DNA of 64,000 nucleotides, taken from positions 9,522,461-9,586,460 of the forward strand of contig NZ_CP045997.1 in assembly GCF_010233585.1 (NCBI RefSeq). Direction: 5' to 3'. The notes below the pieces were generated by a model. That model was not told the origin of the DNA. It saw nothing but the letters and a program-made list of their open reading frames with translations, and ran no database searches. Origin of the DNA: Spirosoma endbachense (GTDB lineage Bacteria; Bacteroidota; Bacteroidia; Cytophagales; Spirosomataceae). The position numbers were made by a program, and so were the translations under genes. Positions 45,497 through 53,504 of this stretch are shown piece by piece (positions within the stretch are counted from its first letter, which is position 1; every line of letters starts with the position of its first letter).

Positions 45497-46302
45497 AATC
45501 GTTTCGTATCTTCATACTTTTAGTCCCAATTGTTTCCTATGCACAAAATGGGGAGCGCTTTTTAACGTCCTGCCAGTCGATGCTGGCCACGAACCGAACG
45601 GTTCAGCTATCTCTTTTTCCGCCTACCAAGCGAGATACGTTCGGACTGGATACCCTTTCGTCAACCCCTCAGAATTATCATCGCCGGGCTATGTATTACC
45701 TTTGGCAGCACGACTACGAACAGGCTACTGACTGGTTGGAGAAAGCGGCTGCTTTATACCCGAAAGCACATGGCTCTGTTGGTGAAACGTACCTGAATCA
45801 ATTGCACGACTATGGCCGTGCATTACAGCATCTCGGCGCATACGATGCCTTAACGCCCACCTTCGACGATATAATCCATAACAATCCGGTTAGCTATTTA
45901 CTCGGGCTGGCCCACCGTAATCTTGGCGATTATAGCAAAGCCGTTCAACTGTTTTGTATTGGTATCGATTCGCTTTCGATCAGGCATGGCGCGGAATGGG
46001 TCAACTATCGGCACTTTGTGAGCCGGGCAGTGAGTTACATTGCCCTTCAACAACCCGAAAAGGCATTGAGAGATCTGGACAGTGCTCTAAAAAATTTCAA
46101 TCGAAGCGCACTCGCGCAATACCATCGAGGACGAGCTTTGCTTCAATTGAATAGAAAAGCCGAAGCACGAACTGCTTTTCAGGATGCCTCTTTTTTCTTC
46201 AAAGCCCTTCGCGCCGAGCGAAAAGGCGATTATCAGGAAGACGATTTTAACCCGCTTTACGAACCGGAAATTGACGAAGCTCTTTCCAACCTGAAACCTT
46301 AA
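45493..46302 (+). CDS. Secreted TPR protein
   Basis: A 269-residue protein with signal peptide MKSFRIFILLVPIVSYAQ. TPR units run from about residue 55 to 240 (AMYYLWQHDYEQATDWLEKA, LGLAHRNLGDYSKAVQLFCI, AVSYIALQQPEKALRDLDSA, GRALLQLNRKAEARTAFQDA). It likely acts in the periplasm as a binding scaffold. It overlaps the preceding gene through ATGA and lies 4 bases before DUF58, so it belongs to the same operon. Confidence 0.8.
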   Translation: MKSFRIFILLVPIVSYAQNGERFLTSCQSMLATNRTVQLSLFPPTKRDTFGLDTLSSTPQNYHRRAMYYLWQHDYEQATDWLEKAAALYPKAHGSVGETYLNQLHDYGRALQHLGAYDALTPTFDDIIHNNPVSYLLGLAHRNLGDYSKAVQLFCIGIDSLSIRHGAEWVNYRHFVSRAVSYIALQQPEKALRDLDSALKNFNRSALAQYHRGRALLQLNRKAEARTAFQDASFFFKALRAERKGDYQEDDFNPLYEPEIDEALSNLKP

Positions 46303-46306
46303 CGCC

Positions 46307-47668
46307 TTGAAATTAATCCGCCCTCTTTTCGTCGCTACGCATCTGTGGTTTGCTCTGATAGCCTTCGTGTTATTATTTGTAGCCGCTTATGCCTTCCCAA
46401 TCCTGTTTCCACTCATACAGATCGCTTTCGTCATATTTCTTGTTCTGATCGGGCTGGATTACTGGCTCCTGTTTCGGAGAAAGAACCGGACTAACGGATC
46501 AGCGTTTTTCGCCCGTCGCGAAATACCCGACCGACTATCGAATGGCGACGAAAATCCACTGACCATCTATCTGGAAAATCAGTATTCATTTCAGGTCGAT
46601 GTCGAGATAATCGACGAAATTCCGTATCAGTTTCAACGGCGCGACGTGTTATTTAAAGCCCGGCTAAATCCGCGCGAAACACAGGCAATCCGGTATGAGC
46701 TCAGGCCAACACGCCGTGGAGAATACAGCTTTGGGTCTGTTAACGTTTTTGTGCTGACCCCGCTGGGCTTGTTGAAGCGTCGCTATCAGTTCGGACAGGG
46801 GAAGATGGTTGCCGTATACCCATCCTTTTTGCAGATGCGCCAATACGAGTTGCTGGCGGCAACCAATCGCCTGAATGAAGTAGGGATCAAGCGAATTCGA
46901 CGGATTGGCCATAGTATGGAATTTGAGCAGGTGCGCCCCTATTCGACTGGCGACGATGTTCGTACGGTCAACTGGAAGGCAACCGCCCGACGCACCGACT
47001 CTCAGGGCGCATCACTAATGATTAATGCTTATCAGGACGAGCGCTCCCAACCCGTTTACTGCCTGATCGATAAGGGTCGTGTCATGCAATCGCCCTTTGA
47101 CGGTTTAACCCTGCTCGATTACGCCATCAATGCCAGTCTGGTGTTAAGCAATATTGCTCTGCTCAAGCAGGATCGGGCCGGTATTCTGACCTTCTCCGAT
47201 CATGTGGGCCAATTGCTGCCCGCCGACCGTCGTACGGGCCATATGCTGAAGATTCTGGAATTACTCTACCGCCAGAAGACACGCTTTCTGGAAACCGATT
47301 ATGAGAGTCTGTATACCAGCGTTCGAAGTCATATTCGCCAGCGGAGCCTGCTTTTGTTATTTACCAACTTCGAAACGGTTAGCGCTATGCATCGACAATT
47401 GCCCTACCTGCGTCGGCTAGCCAAGGATCATCTGTTGCTGATCATTTTCTTTGAAAACACGGAGCTTCGTAGTCTGCTCGACCAACCCGCAACTGACACT
47501 GAACAGATTTATCTCAAAACTATTGGGGAGAAGTTTGCTTACGAGAAAAATCAGATCGTGAAAGAATTAACCCAATACGGTATTCAAACCATTCTGACAG
47601 CGCCCCAAAATCTGACGGCCAACACCGTAAACAAGTATCTGGAACTGAAAGCAAGAGGAATGATTTAA
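46307..47668 (+). CDS. DUF58 domain membrane protein
   Basis: A 453-residue protein starting at a TTG (46307). Two membrane segments cover residues ~12-50 (FALIAFVLLFVAAYAFPILF and LIQIAFVIFLVLIGLDYWLL). The DUF58 motif RPYSTGDDVRTVNWKATARR lies near residue 205, followed by a von-Willebrand-A-like fold with PVYCLIDKGRVMQ. It is the partner of MoxR ATPases. It ends the operon and overlaps a convergent small gene by four bases. Confidence 0.92.
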   Translation: MKLIRPLFVATHLWFALIAFVLLFVAAYAFPILFPLIQIAFVIFLVLIGLDYWLLFRRKNRTNGSAFFARREIPDRLSNGDENPLTIYLENQYSFQVDVEIIDEIPYQFQRRDVLFKARLNPRETQAIRYELRPTRRGEYSFGSVNVFVLTPLGLLKRRYQFGQGKMVAVYPSFLQMRQYELLAATNRLNEVGIKRIRRIGHSMEFEQVRPYSTGDDVRTVNWKATARRTDSQGASLMINAYQDERSQPVYCLIDKGRVMQSPFDGLTLLDYAINASLVLSNIALLKQDRAGILTFSDHVGQLLPADRRTGHMLKILELLYRQKTRFLETDYESLYTSVRSHIRQRSLLLLFTNFETVSAMHRQLPYLRRLAKDHLLLIIFFENTELRSLLDQPATDTEQIYLKTIGEKFAYEKNQIVKELTQYGIQTILTAPQNLTANTVNKYLELKARGMI

Positions 47669-47883
47669 TTATCGCCCAAACTACCCTTCACTGATTCGTA
47701 ATCCGATTTCAATCGGCCCATTTCTTTGGCCAGAAACGTTTGTAATTGTCGGTTAAACTCCGCTTTCTCGTCTTCTGACAAGGATGTATAGAGATCTTTC
47801 AACTCCTGATTAATGGCCGCTCGTTCGGCATCGTCAGCCGCATTGATGGATCGGTAATGGTATTTTCTAAAATCGTACTCCAT
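47665..47883 (-). CDS. Small acidic helical protein, unknown
   Basis: A 72-residue protein beginning MEYDFRKYHYRSINAADDAE and then forming heptad-like helices (ELKDLYTSLSEDEKAEFNRQ). Codon use looks like that of its neighbours, and its 5-base distance from the Uma2 gene upstream suggests co-transcription. No known family. Confidence 0.7.
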   Translation of the reverse strand: MEYDFRKYHYRSINAADDAERAAINQELKDLYTSLSEDEKAEFNRQLQTFLAKEMGRLKSDYESVKGSLGDN

Positions 47884-47888
47884 TGGTT

Positions 47889-48512
47889 TTACGCTTCGGG
47901 CAGATTGGCAAAAATTTCTTTCAGTTGAACCTGGAACCCGTCAATATTAATCGGTTCGTCGGCTAAAGCATACACTGTTTCTATCCAGACATTAACTCGC
48001 TCAGTGCGCCGACAGACGATCACTTCGTGGTCAAAAGGATCAATGAACACTATTTCCTGCACAGTATCCATTTTTTCATACTTACGACGCTTATCGCCTA
48101 AATCATAATCACTTGTCGATTCGGAGAGAACCTCTATAATTAAGTATGGATTAGTAATAATTGACCGGGATTGCTCCTGATAGATTGGGTTTCCTTTAAT
48201 GACGACTAAATCACCGTTATAGTTTCCCTTTCGGTCATCTTTTCGGATTCCAGCATTGCTACCAGCTGCATAAAACGGCTTACCCAAATAATATCCAGAG
48301 AGCAAGTACCCTAATCGAACAACTAAAATCTCATGAATAATTGTTACTAATCCCATTACAAAAATTTGCCCATTATGATACTCGGCCCGATAGTCAGTTT
48401 CGGTCAGAAAATCCTCAAACTCCTCCCACGATGCCGGTATAGCAACTGACTTACCAGCTGCCAGTATAGCCATTTGCTCATCACTTAATCGTACTTTCTC
48501 GATAGCCTGCAT
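47889..48512 (-). CDS. Uma2 family PD-(D/E)xK protein
   Basis: A 207-residue protein of the Uma2/DUF820 group, restriction-endonuclease-like fold. WEEFEDFLTETDYRAEYHNG opens the domain and the catalytic-type residues are in NYNGDLVVIKGNP and YLIIEVLSESTSDYDLGDKR with KYEKMDTVQEIVFIDPFDHE. The group is abundant in cyanobacteria and Cytophagales, often in many copies, and its function is not established. The small gene at 47665 follows it. Confidence 0.88.
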   Translation of the reverse strand: MQAIEKVRLSDEQMAILAAGKSVAIPASWEEFEDFLTETDYRAEYHNGQIFVMGLVTIIHEILVVRLGYLLSGYYLGKPFYAAGSNAGIRKDDRKGNYNGDLVVIKGNPIYQEQSRSIITNPYLIIEVLSESTSDYDLGDKRRKYEKMDTVQEIVFIDPFDHEVIVCRRTERVNVWIETVYALADEPINIDGFQVQLKEIFANLPEA

Positions 48513-48556
48513 ACGATCATTCTCTTTTTGTAAAGATACAACAAGCCTTATAAATC

Positions 48557-48586
48557 AAGAAGCCCTCTCATCTGAAAGGGCTTCTT
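48557..48586 (-). terminator. Hairpin behind tatC
   Basis: AAGAAGCCCT pairs with AGGGCTTCTT around a 10-base loop, 20 bases past the tatC stop. Confidence 0.75.
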
Positions 48587-48606
48587 ACATGGTTTTTAAG
48601 TCAGCA

Positions 48607-49461
48607 CTATTTTTCCAGCTCCCGTTGCTCTTTCAAGCGGGCACGTTCAACAGAGCCCGACACGAGAATACTAACCTCATATAAGCCAGCCAGCGGCAAG
48701 GCTACCAAAACCTGGCTATATATGTCAGGCGATGGCGTGATAATACCAGCCACAACCAGAATAACAATCCAGGCATGGCGCCGGTACGATCGCATGAACT
48801 TTGGCGTCAGAACACCTACTTTTGACAGAACATAGGCGACAATTGGCATCTGGAACATCAATGCGCACCCTAATGAAAGCGTTACAAGAACGCCAACATA
48901 AGACGTGACATCGAATTGGTTCTTAATCTGAGGGCTGATCTGGTAATTGGCCAGGAAATTAATGGCCAACGGTGAAACGATGTAGTAGCCGAAGAATAAG
49001 CCCATCAGAAACAGCATCGAGACATAAAAAACAGCTCCACGGGCAGCCCGCTTCTCAACCGATTTCAAGCCAGGTTTAATAAACCGCCACAACTCCCAGA
49101 ATGCATACGGGAAAGCAAAACAAAGTCCTATGATAAGGGACGAAGTTAAAGCCATTGTGAACGGATCGGCCATACCAAGAGCCTGCAATGTAAAATCCAG
49201 CTTTCTGACGCACAAATCGGCATAACCTGTCATATCAGACAGCTTACACATCATCCGGTATGTCCAAAAATCTGCCCGAGATGGTGCCAGAACTACTTTC
49301 TCAAAAATGTCCTGGATAAAGACAAAGGCGATAATCGCAAAGACAAAGATGGACCCAACGGCTCGTATAATGTGCCAGCGTAGCTCTTCCAGGTGATCCA
49401 GAAAAGACATTTCTTTGCCTTCGGATTCGATTTCTTCGTCGGTCAGTTGATCGAGTGGCAT
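48607..49461 (-). CDS. tatC: Sec-independent protein translocase TatC
   Basis: A 284-residue inner-membrane protein with six membrane segments. MSFLDHLEELRWHIIRAVGS is the canonical TatC N-terminus (F-x-x-H-x-x-E-L-R) and the segment SLGCALMFQMPIVAYVLSKV is the conserved fourth/fifth helix region. It receives twin-arginine substrates. TatA/B are not adjacent. The subunit 3 protein at 36394 has a twin-arginine-like signal and may be one of its clients. Confidence 0.95.
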   Translation of the reverse strand: MPLDQLTDEEIESEGKEMSFLDHLEELRWHIIRAVGSIFVFAIIAFVFIQDIFEKVVLAPSRADFWTYRMMCKLSDMTGYADLCVRKLDFTLQALGMADPFTMALTSSLIIGLCFAFPYAFWELWRFIKPGLKSVEKRAARGAVFYVSMLFLMGLFFGYYIVSPLAINFLANYQISPQIKNQFDVTSYVGVLVTLSLGCALMFQMPIVAYVLSKVGVLTPKFMRSYRRHAWIVILVVAGIITPSPDIYSQVLVALPLAGLYEVSILVSGSVERARLKEQRELEK

Positions 49462-49473
49462 TGCTATAAAGAG

Positions 49474-49556
49474 TGAAAGGGTGAAAGAGCGAAAGAGTGG
49501 TAAAGATTAGCGGTATACTGGATGCGCTCTTTCACTCTTTTACTCTTTCGCTCTTT
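49474..49556. repeat. Hairpin-forming GAGCGAAAGAGTG repeat (copy 1)
   Basis: Left arm words AGAGTGAAAGGGTGAAAGAG and CGAAAGAGTGG mirror right arm CTCTTTCACTCTTTTACTC and TTTCGCTCTTT. The same words recur after the ABC-F gene at 62638. It lies between tatC and glyA. Confidence 0.7.
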
Positions 49557-49565
49557 AATTATTAA

Positions 49566-50855
49566 CTAACTTTTATAAAGTGGAAATGCTTTCATCCACT
49601 CATTAATTTCTTCTTTAACGGTCGCCAGGGTGGCATTGTCGTCGTGGTTCATTAGAACCTTGTCGATATATACGACGATTTGCTCCATGTCCGATTCTTT
49701 CAGGCCCCGAGTCGTCATGGCCGCCGTACCAACGCGGATACCCGACGTAACCATCGGCGATTTGTCGTCGAACGGAACCATGTTTTTGTTGATCGTGATA
49801 TCGGCTTTTATCAATGTATTTTCGGCCAGTTTACCCGTCAACCCTTTCGAACGCAAGTCAATCAGCATCAGGTGATTATCTGTTCCGCCCGAGATAATTT
49901 CATACCCACGGCTCAGGAATGCATTGGCCATCGCCTGAGCATTGGCTTTTACCTGAACAGCATAATCGTAGAAATCGTCGGTGAGGGCTTCGCCAAAGGC
50001 AACCGCTTTAGCAGCAATAATATGTTCAAGCGGGCCACCCTGCGTTCCTGGGAATACGCCGGAATCCAGCAGCGACGACATCAACCGAAGTTCTCCCTTT
50101 TGTGTTTTGATACCAAACGGATTTTCAAAATCATTCCGCATCATGATCATGCCCCCACGTGTACCACGCAACGTTTTGTGCGTTGTTGTCGTGACAATGT
50201 GCGAATGAGCCAGCGGATCGTTCAGCAATCCTTTCGCAATCAGACCAGCCGGGTGCGAAACATCGGCCAGTAACAACGCACCAACTTCATCGGCGATGGC
50301 CCGCAAACGAGCATAATCCCAGTCGCGACTGTAAGCAGATGCGCCACAGATCAGCATTTTAGGCTTTTCACGCTTGGCTGTTTCTTCAACGATGTCATAG
50401 TTGATAACACCGGTTTCTCTTTCTACACCGTAGAATGTAGGACGGAAGTATTTACCCGAAATATTAACGGGCGAACCATGTGTCAGGTGACCACCATGCG
50501 AAAGGTCAAAGCCAAGAATCGTATCACCGGGCTTCAGGGCAGCCAGAAATACGGCTGTATTGGCCTGGGCACCGGAGTGGGGCTGTACGTTGACCCAGGT
50601 TGCTCCGAAAAGTTCTTTCGCGCGATCGATGGCAATCTGCTCAATTTGGTCAACTACTTCACAGCCACCATAATACCGCTTTCCGGGTAAGCCTTCAGCA
50701 TATTTGTTAGTCAGTACGCTCCCGGCCGCTTCCATAACGGCGGGTGATACGAAATTTTCAGATGCAATTAGTTCAATACCAGACTCCTGTCGGTGTTGTT
50801 CTTTGGCAATCAGGTCAAATACCTGGGTATCGCGGGTGGTGGTAACGGTAGTCAT
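49566..50855 (-). CDS. glyA: Serine hydroxymethyltransferase
   Basis: A 429-residue PLP enzyme. [20 protein letters not shown] holds the PLP lysine, [20 protein letters not shown] and [20 protein letters not shown] are GlyA signatures, and [15 protein letters not shown] follows. It interconverts serine and glycine and produces methylene-tetrahydrofolate. Length and start ([20 protein letters not shown]) are normal. It faces tatC in the same direction across the hairpin repeat at 49474. Confidence 0.98.
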   Translation of the reverse strand: MTTVTTTRDTQVFDLIAKEQHRQESGIELIASENFVSPAVMEAAGSVLTNKYAEGLPGKRYYGGCEVVDQIEQIAIDRAKELFGATWVNVQPHSGAQANTAVFLAALKPGDTILGFDLSHGGHLTHGSPVNISGKYFRPTFYGVERETGVINYDIVEETAKREKPKMLICGASAYSRDWDYARLRAIADEVGALLLADVSHPAGLIAKGLLNDPLAHSHIVTTTTHKTLRGTRGGMIMMRNDFENPFGIKTQKGELRLMSSLLDSGVFPGTQGGPLEHIIAAKAVAFGEALTDDFYDYAVQVKANAQAMANAFLSRGYEIISGGTDNHLMLIDLRSKGLTGKLAENTLIKADITINKNMVPFDDKSPMVTSGIRVGTAAMTTRGLKESDMEQIVVYIDKVLMNHDDNATLATVKEEINEWMKAFPLYKS

Positions 50856-50941
50856 GCTTCGAGCGGTTTGTTCGTCCGGTTATTTCAATGTCTGGCTGCA
50901 AAAACGTTAAACTAATAGGCAACCAAACAAGCAATTAGATA

Positions 50942-50949
50942 CAAAGGTA
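50942..50949 (-). promoter_or_regulatory. Candidate -7 box for glyA
   Basis: Minus-strand TACCTTTG (CAAAGGTA on the plus strand) matches TAnnTTTG, 87 bases upstream of the glyA ATG. The same word appears before two other genes here. No clear -33 element. Confidence 0.4.
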
Positions 50950-51146
50950 CGGCGGAAAACGGTAGGATGGGAAGGAGATTTTTAGACTCAGTTAAACTAC
51001 GATTAAATATAGTTTCTGTAGCTGAAACTACCTCTATTTTCCTGTTTTTCACTAAACCTTCGATCACAACATTTATCCTATTGAAAAAATGGAATATAGC
51101 CCCCAGTCATTGATACTGGCGGTTCATGACTCTTAAACGTAACGCT

Positions 51147-51452
51147 ATGAAAACGATGATAAATCAATTGAAAGCCCTGTTTATCATAGGAATGCTGTTT
51201 CCTGCCTTGTTTACAGCCTGTACCGCTACGGCAACTACGCAGGGCCCTCCGCCAACTCGGGTTGAAGTTATCCCCAGAGCTCCTTCTGGCCGCCATGTCT
51301 GGATACCAGGCCATTACGTCCGTCGGGGACGGAATTATGCCTGGGTCAATGGTTATTATCGGGTAGCCCCGGCTCGTTATTCGGCCTGGACACCCGGACA
51401 ATGGCGCCAAACTCGCCGTGGACCTGTTTGGGTTGAAGGTCATTGGCGATAA
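51147..51452 (+). CDS. YXWGXW-like lipoprotein
   Basis: Start chosen at the ATG at 51147 (MKTMINQLKALFIIGMLFPA, 101 residues). A lipoprotein signal with FTAC gives lipid-modified Cys at about residue 25. The mature part is a run of W-x-P-G-x-(W/Y) repeats: HVWIPGHYVRRGRNYAWVNG, WTPGQWRQ, VWVEGHW. This is the YXWGXW family of small outer-membrane lipoproteins of unknown role. It stands alone. Confidence 0.85.
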   Translation: MKTMINQLKALFIIGMLFPALFTACTATATTQGPPPTRVEVIPRAPSGRHVWIPGHYVRRGRNYAWVNGYYRVAPARYSAWTPGQWRQTRRGPVWVEGHWR

Positions 51453-51505
51453 ACTGCTCTAAAAGTAGGCTCAAGCTAAACGGGCAGTGGCCTTTTAGCT
51501 TGAGC

Positions 51506-52375
51506 CTACTTCTGCTTGGCCAAGGTTTGGTATCGAAAAGGGGTCATACCGGTATACAATTTAAACTGCCGGTGAAAATGAGAACTATTATTAAAGCCAC
51601 ACTCCATTCCTACCTGCCCAATGCTCATATCAACGTCGGTGAGAAGTTTTCGAGCATGACCAATTCGCAGTTCGTTGAGGTATTCAACAAACGACTTCCT
51701 CGTCCGCTTCTTAAAATAACGGCAAAATGCCGCCGATGCCATCCCCGCTATCGACGCAATCTGCTCGACCCGTATTTCTTCACGAAAGTTTGCCAGCATA
51801 AACTCCAGAACCCGCTTCATGCGCTCAGTTTCAGCTGCGCTGGGGGCTAATTGGTAACCATCACTAGCCAGCAAAATGGCGTCTCGATCTTCGGCTAATT
51901 GATCAAGAATTTCCAATAAACCAAGCAATTGCAGCAAACCTGTACGTTCTGGTAGCAACTCCATCTGCGCTCGCACTGCATCGCTGCCAGACGGGCTAAA
52001 GCGTAGGCCATACCGGGATCGTTCGAGGAGATGGCGTATTGCGCTGGCTTCCGGTACACTAGCCAATCCCTGTTGGGTAAATTCACCTGAAAACTGAATA
52101 ACAATCGATTCAGACTGACGGTCAAAACCGGCCTGATAAAAATCGTCATCATTGCGCCAGAAGTGAGGTAAGTCGGGCCCTAACAATACCAGATCGCCAG
52201 CTTCGAACGGTTCAACATGATCACCAACAAATCGGCGTCCGTAACTTTTAACAATATAGGTCAGCTCATACTCCGGATGGTAATGCCAGGGCGCATCGAA
52301 GTAGGGCAATCGAAACCGCCGAACCAATAATGAGCTCTGTTCGCCAAAGGTTAGTTTTTCAAATAAAGCCTTCAT
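51506..52375 (-). CDS. AraC family transcriptional regulator
   Basis: A 289-residue protein with an N-terminal cupin-type effector domain (DAPWHYHPEYELTYIVKSYG with the HxH fold) and a C-terminal AraC pair of helix-turn-helix motifs (VEQIASIAGMASAAFCRYFK, then IGQVGMECGFNNSSHFHRQF). It is divergent from the phytanoyl-CoA dioxygenase-like gene with 163 bases between, so it most likely controls that gene and itself. The ligand is unknown, possibly a sugar. Confidence 0.93.
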   Translation of the reverse strand: MKALFEKLTFGEQSSLLVRRFRLPYFDAPWHYHPEYELTYIVKSYGRRFVGDHVEPFEAGDLVLLGPDLPHFWRNDDDFYQAGFDRQSESIVIQFSGEFTQQGLASVPEASAIRHLLERSRYGLRFSPSGSDAVRAQMELLPERTGLLQLLGLLEILDQLAEDRDAILLASDGYQLAPSAAETERMKRVLEFMLANFREEIRVEQIASIAGMASAAFCRYFKKRTRKSFVEYLNELRIGHARKLLTDVDMSIGQVGMECGFNNSSHFHRQFKLYTGMTPFRYQTLAKQK

Positions 52376-52479
52376 TAAATACCCTATTTTAACACAGCCA
52401 GTAATCTTTATCGATTAATACGGTCAAAATTAAATACAAATAAGTAAAAACAGTGGTATTTCTTTTATTGGTTATAGGA

Positions 52480-52487
52480 TAATTTTG
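52480..52487 (+). promoter_or_regulatory. Candidate -7 box for the PhyH-like gene
   Basis: TAATTTTG matches TAnnTTTG and lies 51 bases before the ATG at 52539. A fitting -33 element was not seen. Confidence 0.3.
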
Positions 52488-52538
52488 TAGAGCAATTACA
52501 CGCTGGTAACTCATCTACTCTCCTACCCTTGTTCGTAT

Positions 52539-53372
52539 ATGGAAGCTACAATCGACAAAAAAATAGCACTTCAGGAGCTGAATACGCCGTACGAAGTCAG
52601 TCAGGAAGCCATCGATTTTTACAGAAAAAACGGCTATGTCAAGCTAAAGCAAGTACTTAGCCCTGCCGTTCTGGACTATTACGGCGATATCATCACCGAT
52701 CTGGTTTTTCGGCTTAATACCCTCATTAAGCCGATGGAAGAGCGTACAACCTACGAGCGGGCCTTTCTCCAGATTATGAACCTTTGGCTTGAGGATGAAC
52801 GGGCAAAAGAATTTGTTTTCTCCAAACGACTGGCAAAAATAGCGACCGACCTGATGGGCGTTCAGGGTGTTCGGATTTATCATGATCAGGCCCTTTACAA
52901 AGAGCCTTCGGGGGGTATTACACCCTGGCATGCCGACCAGTTCTACTGGCCATTGGCGTCGCCCAACACTGTAACGGTCTGGATTCCATTGCAGGCAACC
53001 CCGATGGAAATGGGACCGCTCGCTTTTGCCGAAGGAAGCCAGTGCGTAGAAATTGGTCGTGATGTAGAAATCAGCGATGAAAGCGAAAAAATTCTGGCCG
53101 ATGAACTACAGAAGCTTAATTTTAATGTACATGACACGCCGTTTGAGCTTGGCGAAGTGAGTTACCATGCTGGCTGGACGTTTCATCGCGCAGGGCCAAA
53201 CGTTTCGGATCGACCACGTAAGGTGATGACCATGATCTATATGGATCAGGGTCAGACGATTATGCAGCCACGAAATGAGTTCCAGGTAGCCGACCATGCC
53301 AAATGGCTCAATAATGTTCCGGTCGGCAGCCAACCACAGGATGAGCTAAATCCTGTATTATTCAGCTACTAA
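52539..53372 (+). CDS. Phytanoyl-CoA dioxygenase family protein
   Basis: A 277-residue non-heme Fe(II)/2-oxoglutarate oxygenase. ITPWHADQFYWPL has the iron-binding HxD, and YHAGWTFHRAGPN has the second His with the nearby Arg for 2-oxoglutarate. It hydroxylates a small molecule, substrate not readable. It is transcribed divergently from the AraC regulator and ends in a good terminator, so it is its own unit. Confidence 0.9.
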   Translation: MEATIDKKIALQELNTPYEVSQEAIDFYRKNGYVKLKQVLSPAVLDYYGDIITDLVFRLNTLIKPMEERTTYERAFLQIMNLWLEDERAKEFVFSKRLAKIATDLMGVQGVRIYHDQALYKEPSGGITPWHADQFYWPLASPNTVTVWIPLQATPMEMGPLAFAEGSQCVEIGRDVEISDESEKILADELQKLNFNVHDTPFELGEVSYHAGWTFHRAGPNVSDRPRKVMTMIYMDQGQTIMQPRNEFQVADHAKWLNNVPVGSQPQDELNPVLFSY

Positions 53373-53397
53373 CTAGTGCTTTTCCGACTTTATAAAG

Positions 53398-53424
53398 AAA
53401 CCCTGGCATCTGCCGGGGTTTTCT
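53398..53424 (+). terminator. Terminator behind the PhyH-like gene
   Basis: AAACCCTGGCA pairs with TGCCGGGGTTT, two-base loop, T-rich end, 25 bases after the stop. It lies before the ATG chosen for the DsbD-like gene. Confidence 0.8.
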
Positions 53425-53504
53425 GTTACATCAAGGACAAAAAAATGGAAATATTTTTGCAGTATTTCTGTTGTTCTTGCAAACCATCACTTACCCAAAG
53501 CGGT

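Noticed and set aside
49680..50273. 197-residue plus-strand frame opposite glyA
   Set aside because: Antisense shadow of a clear enzyme gene.
49566..50855. Sphingolipid synthesis enzyme (PLP transferase) to pair with the desaturase
   Set aside because: Motifs are those of serine hydroxymethyltransferase, not serine palmitoyltransferase.
53376..53504. N-terminal extension of the DsbD-like protein
   Set aside because: Would be translated through the upstream terminator and hide the signal peptide at 53505.
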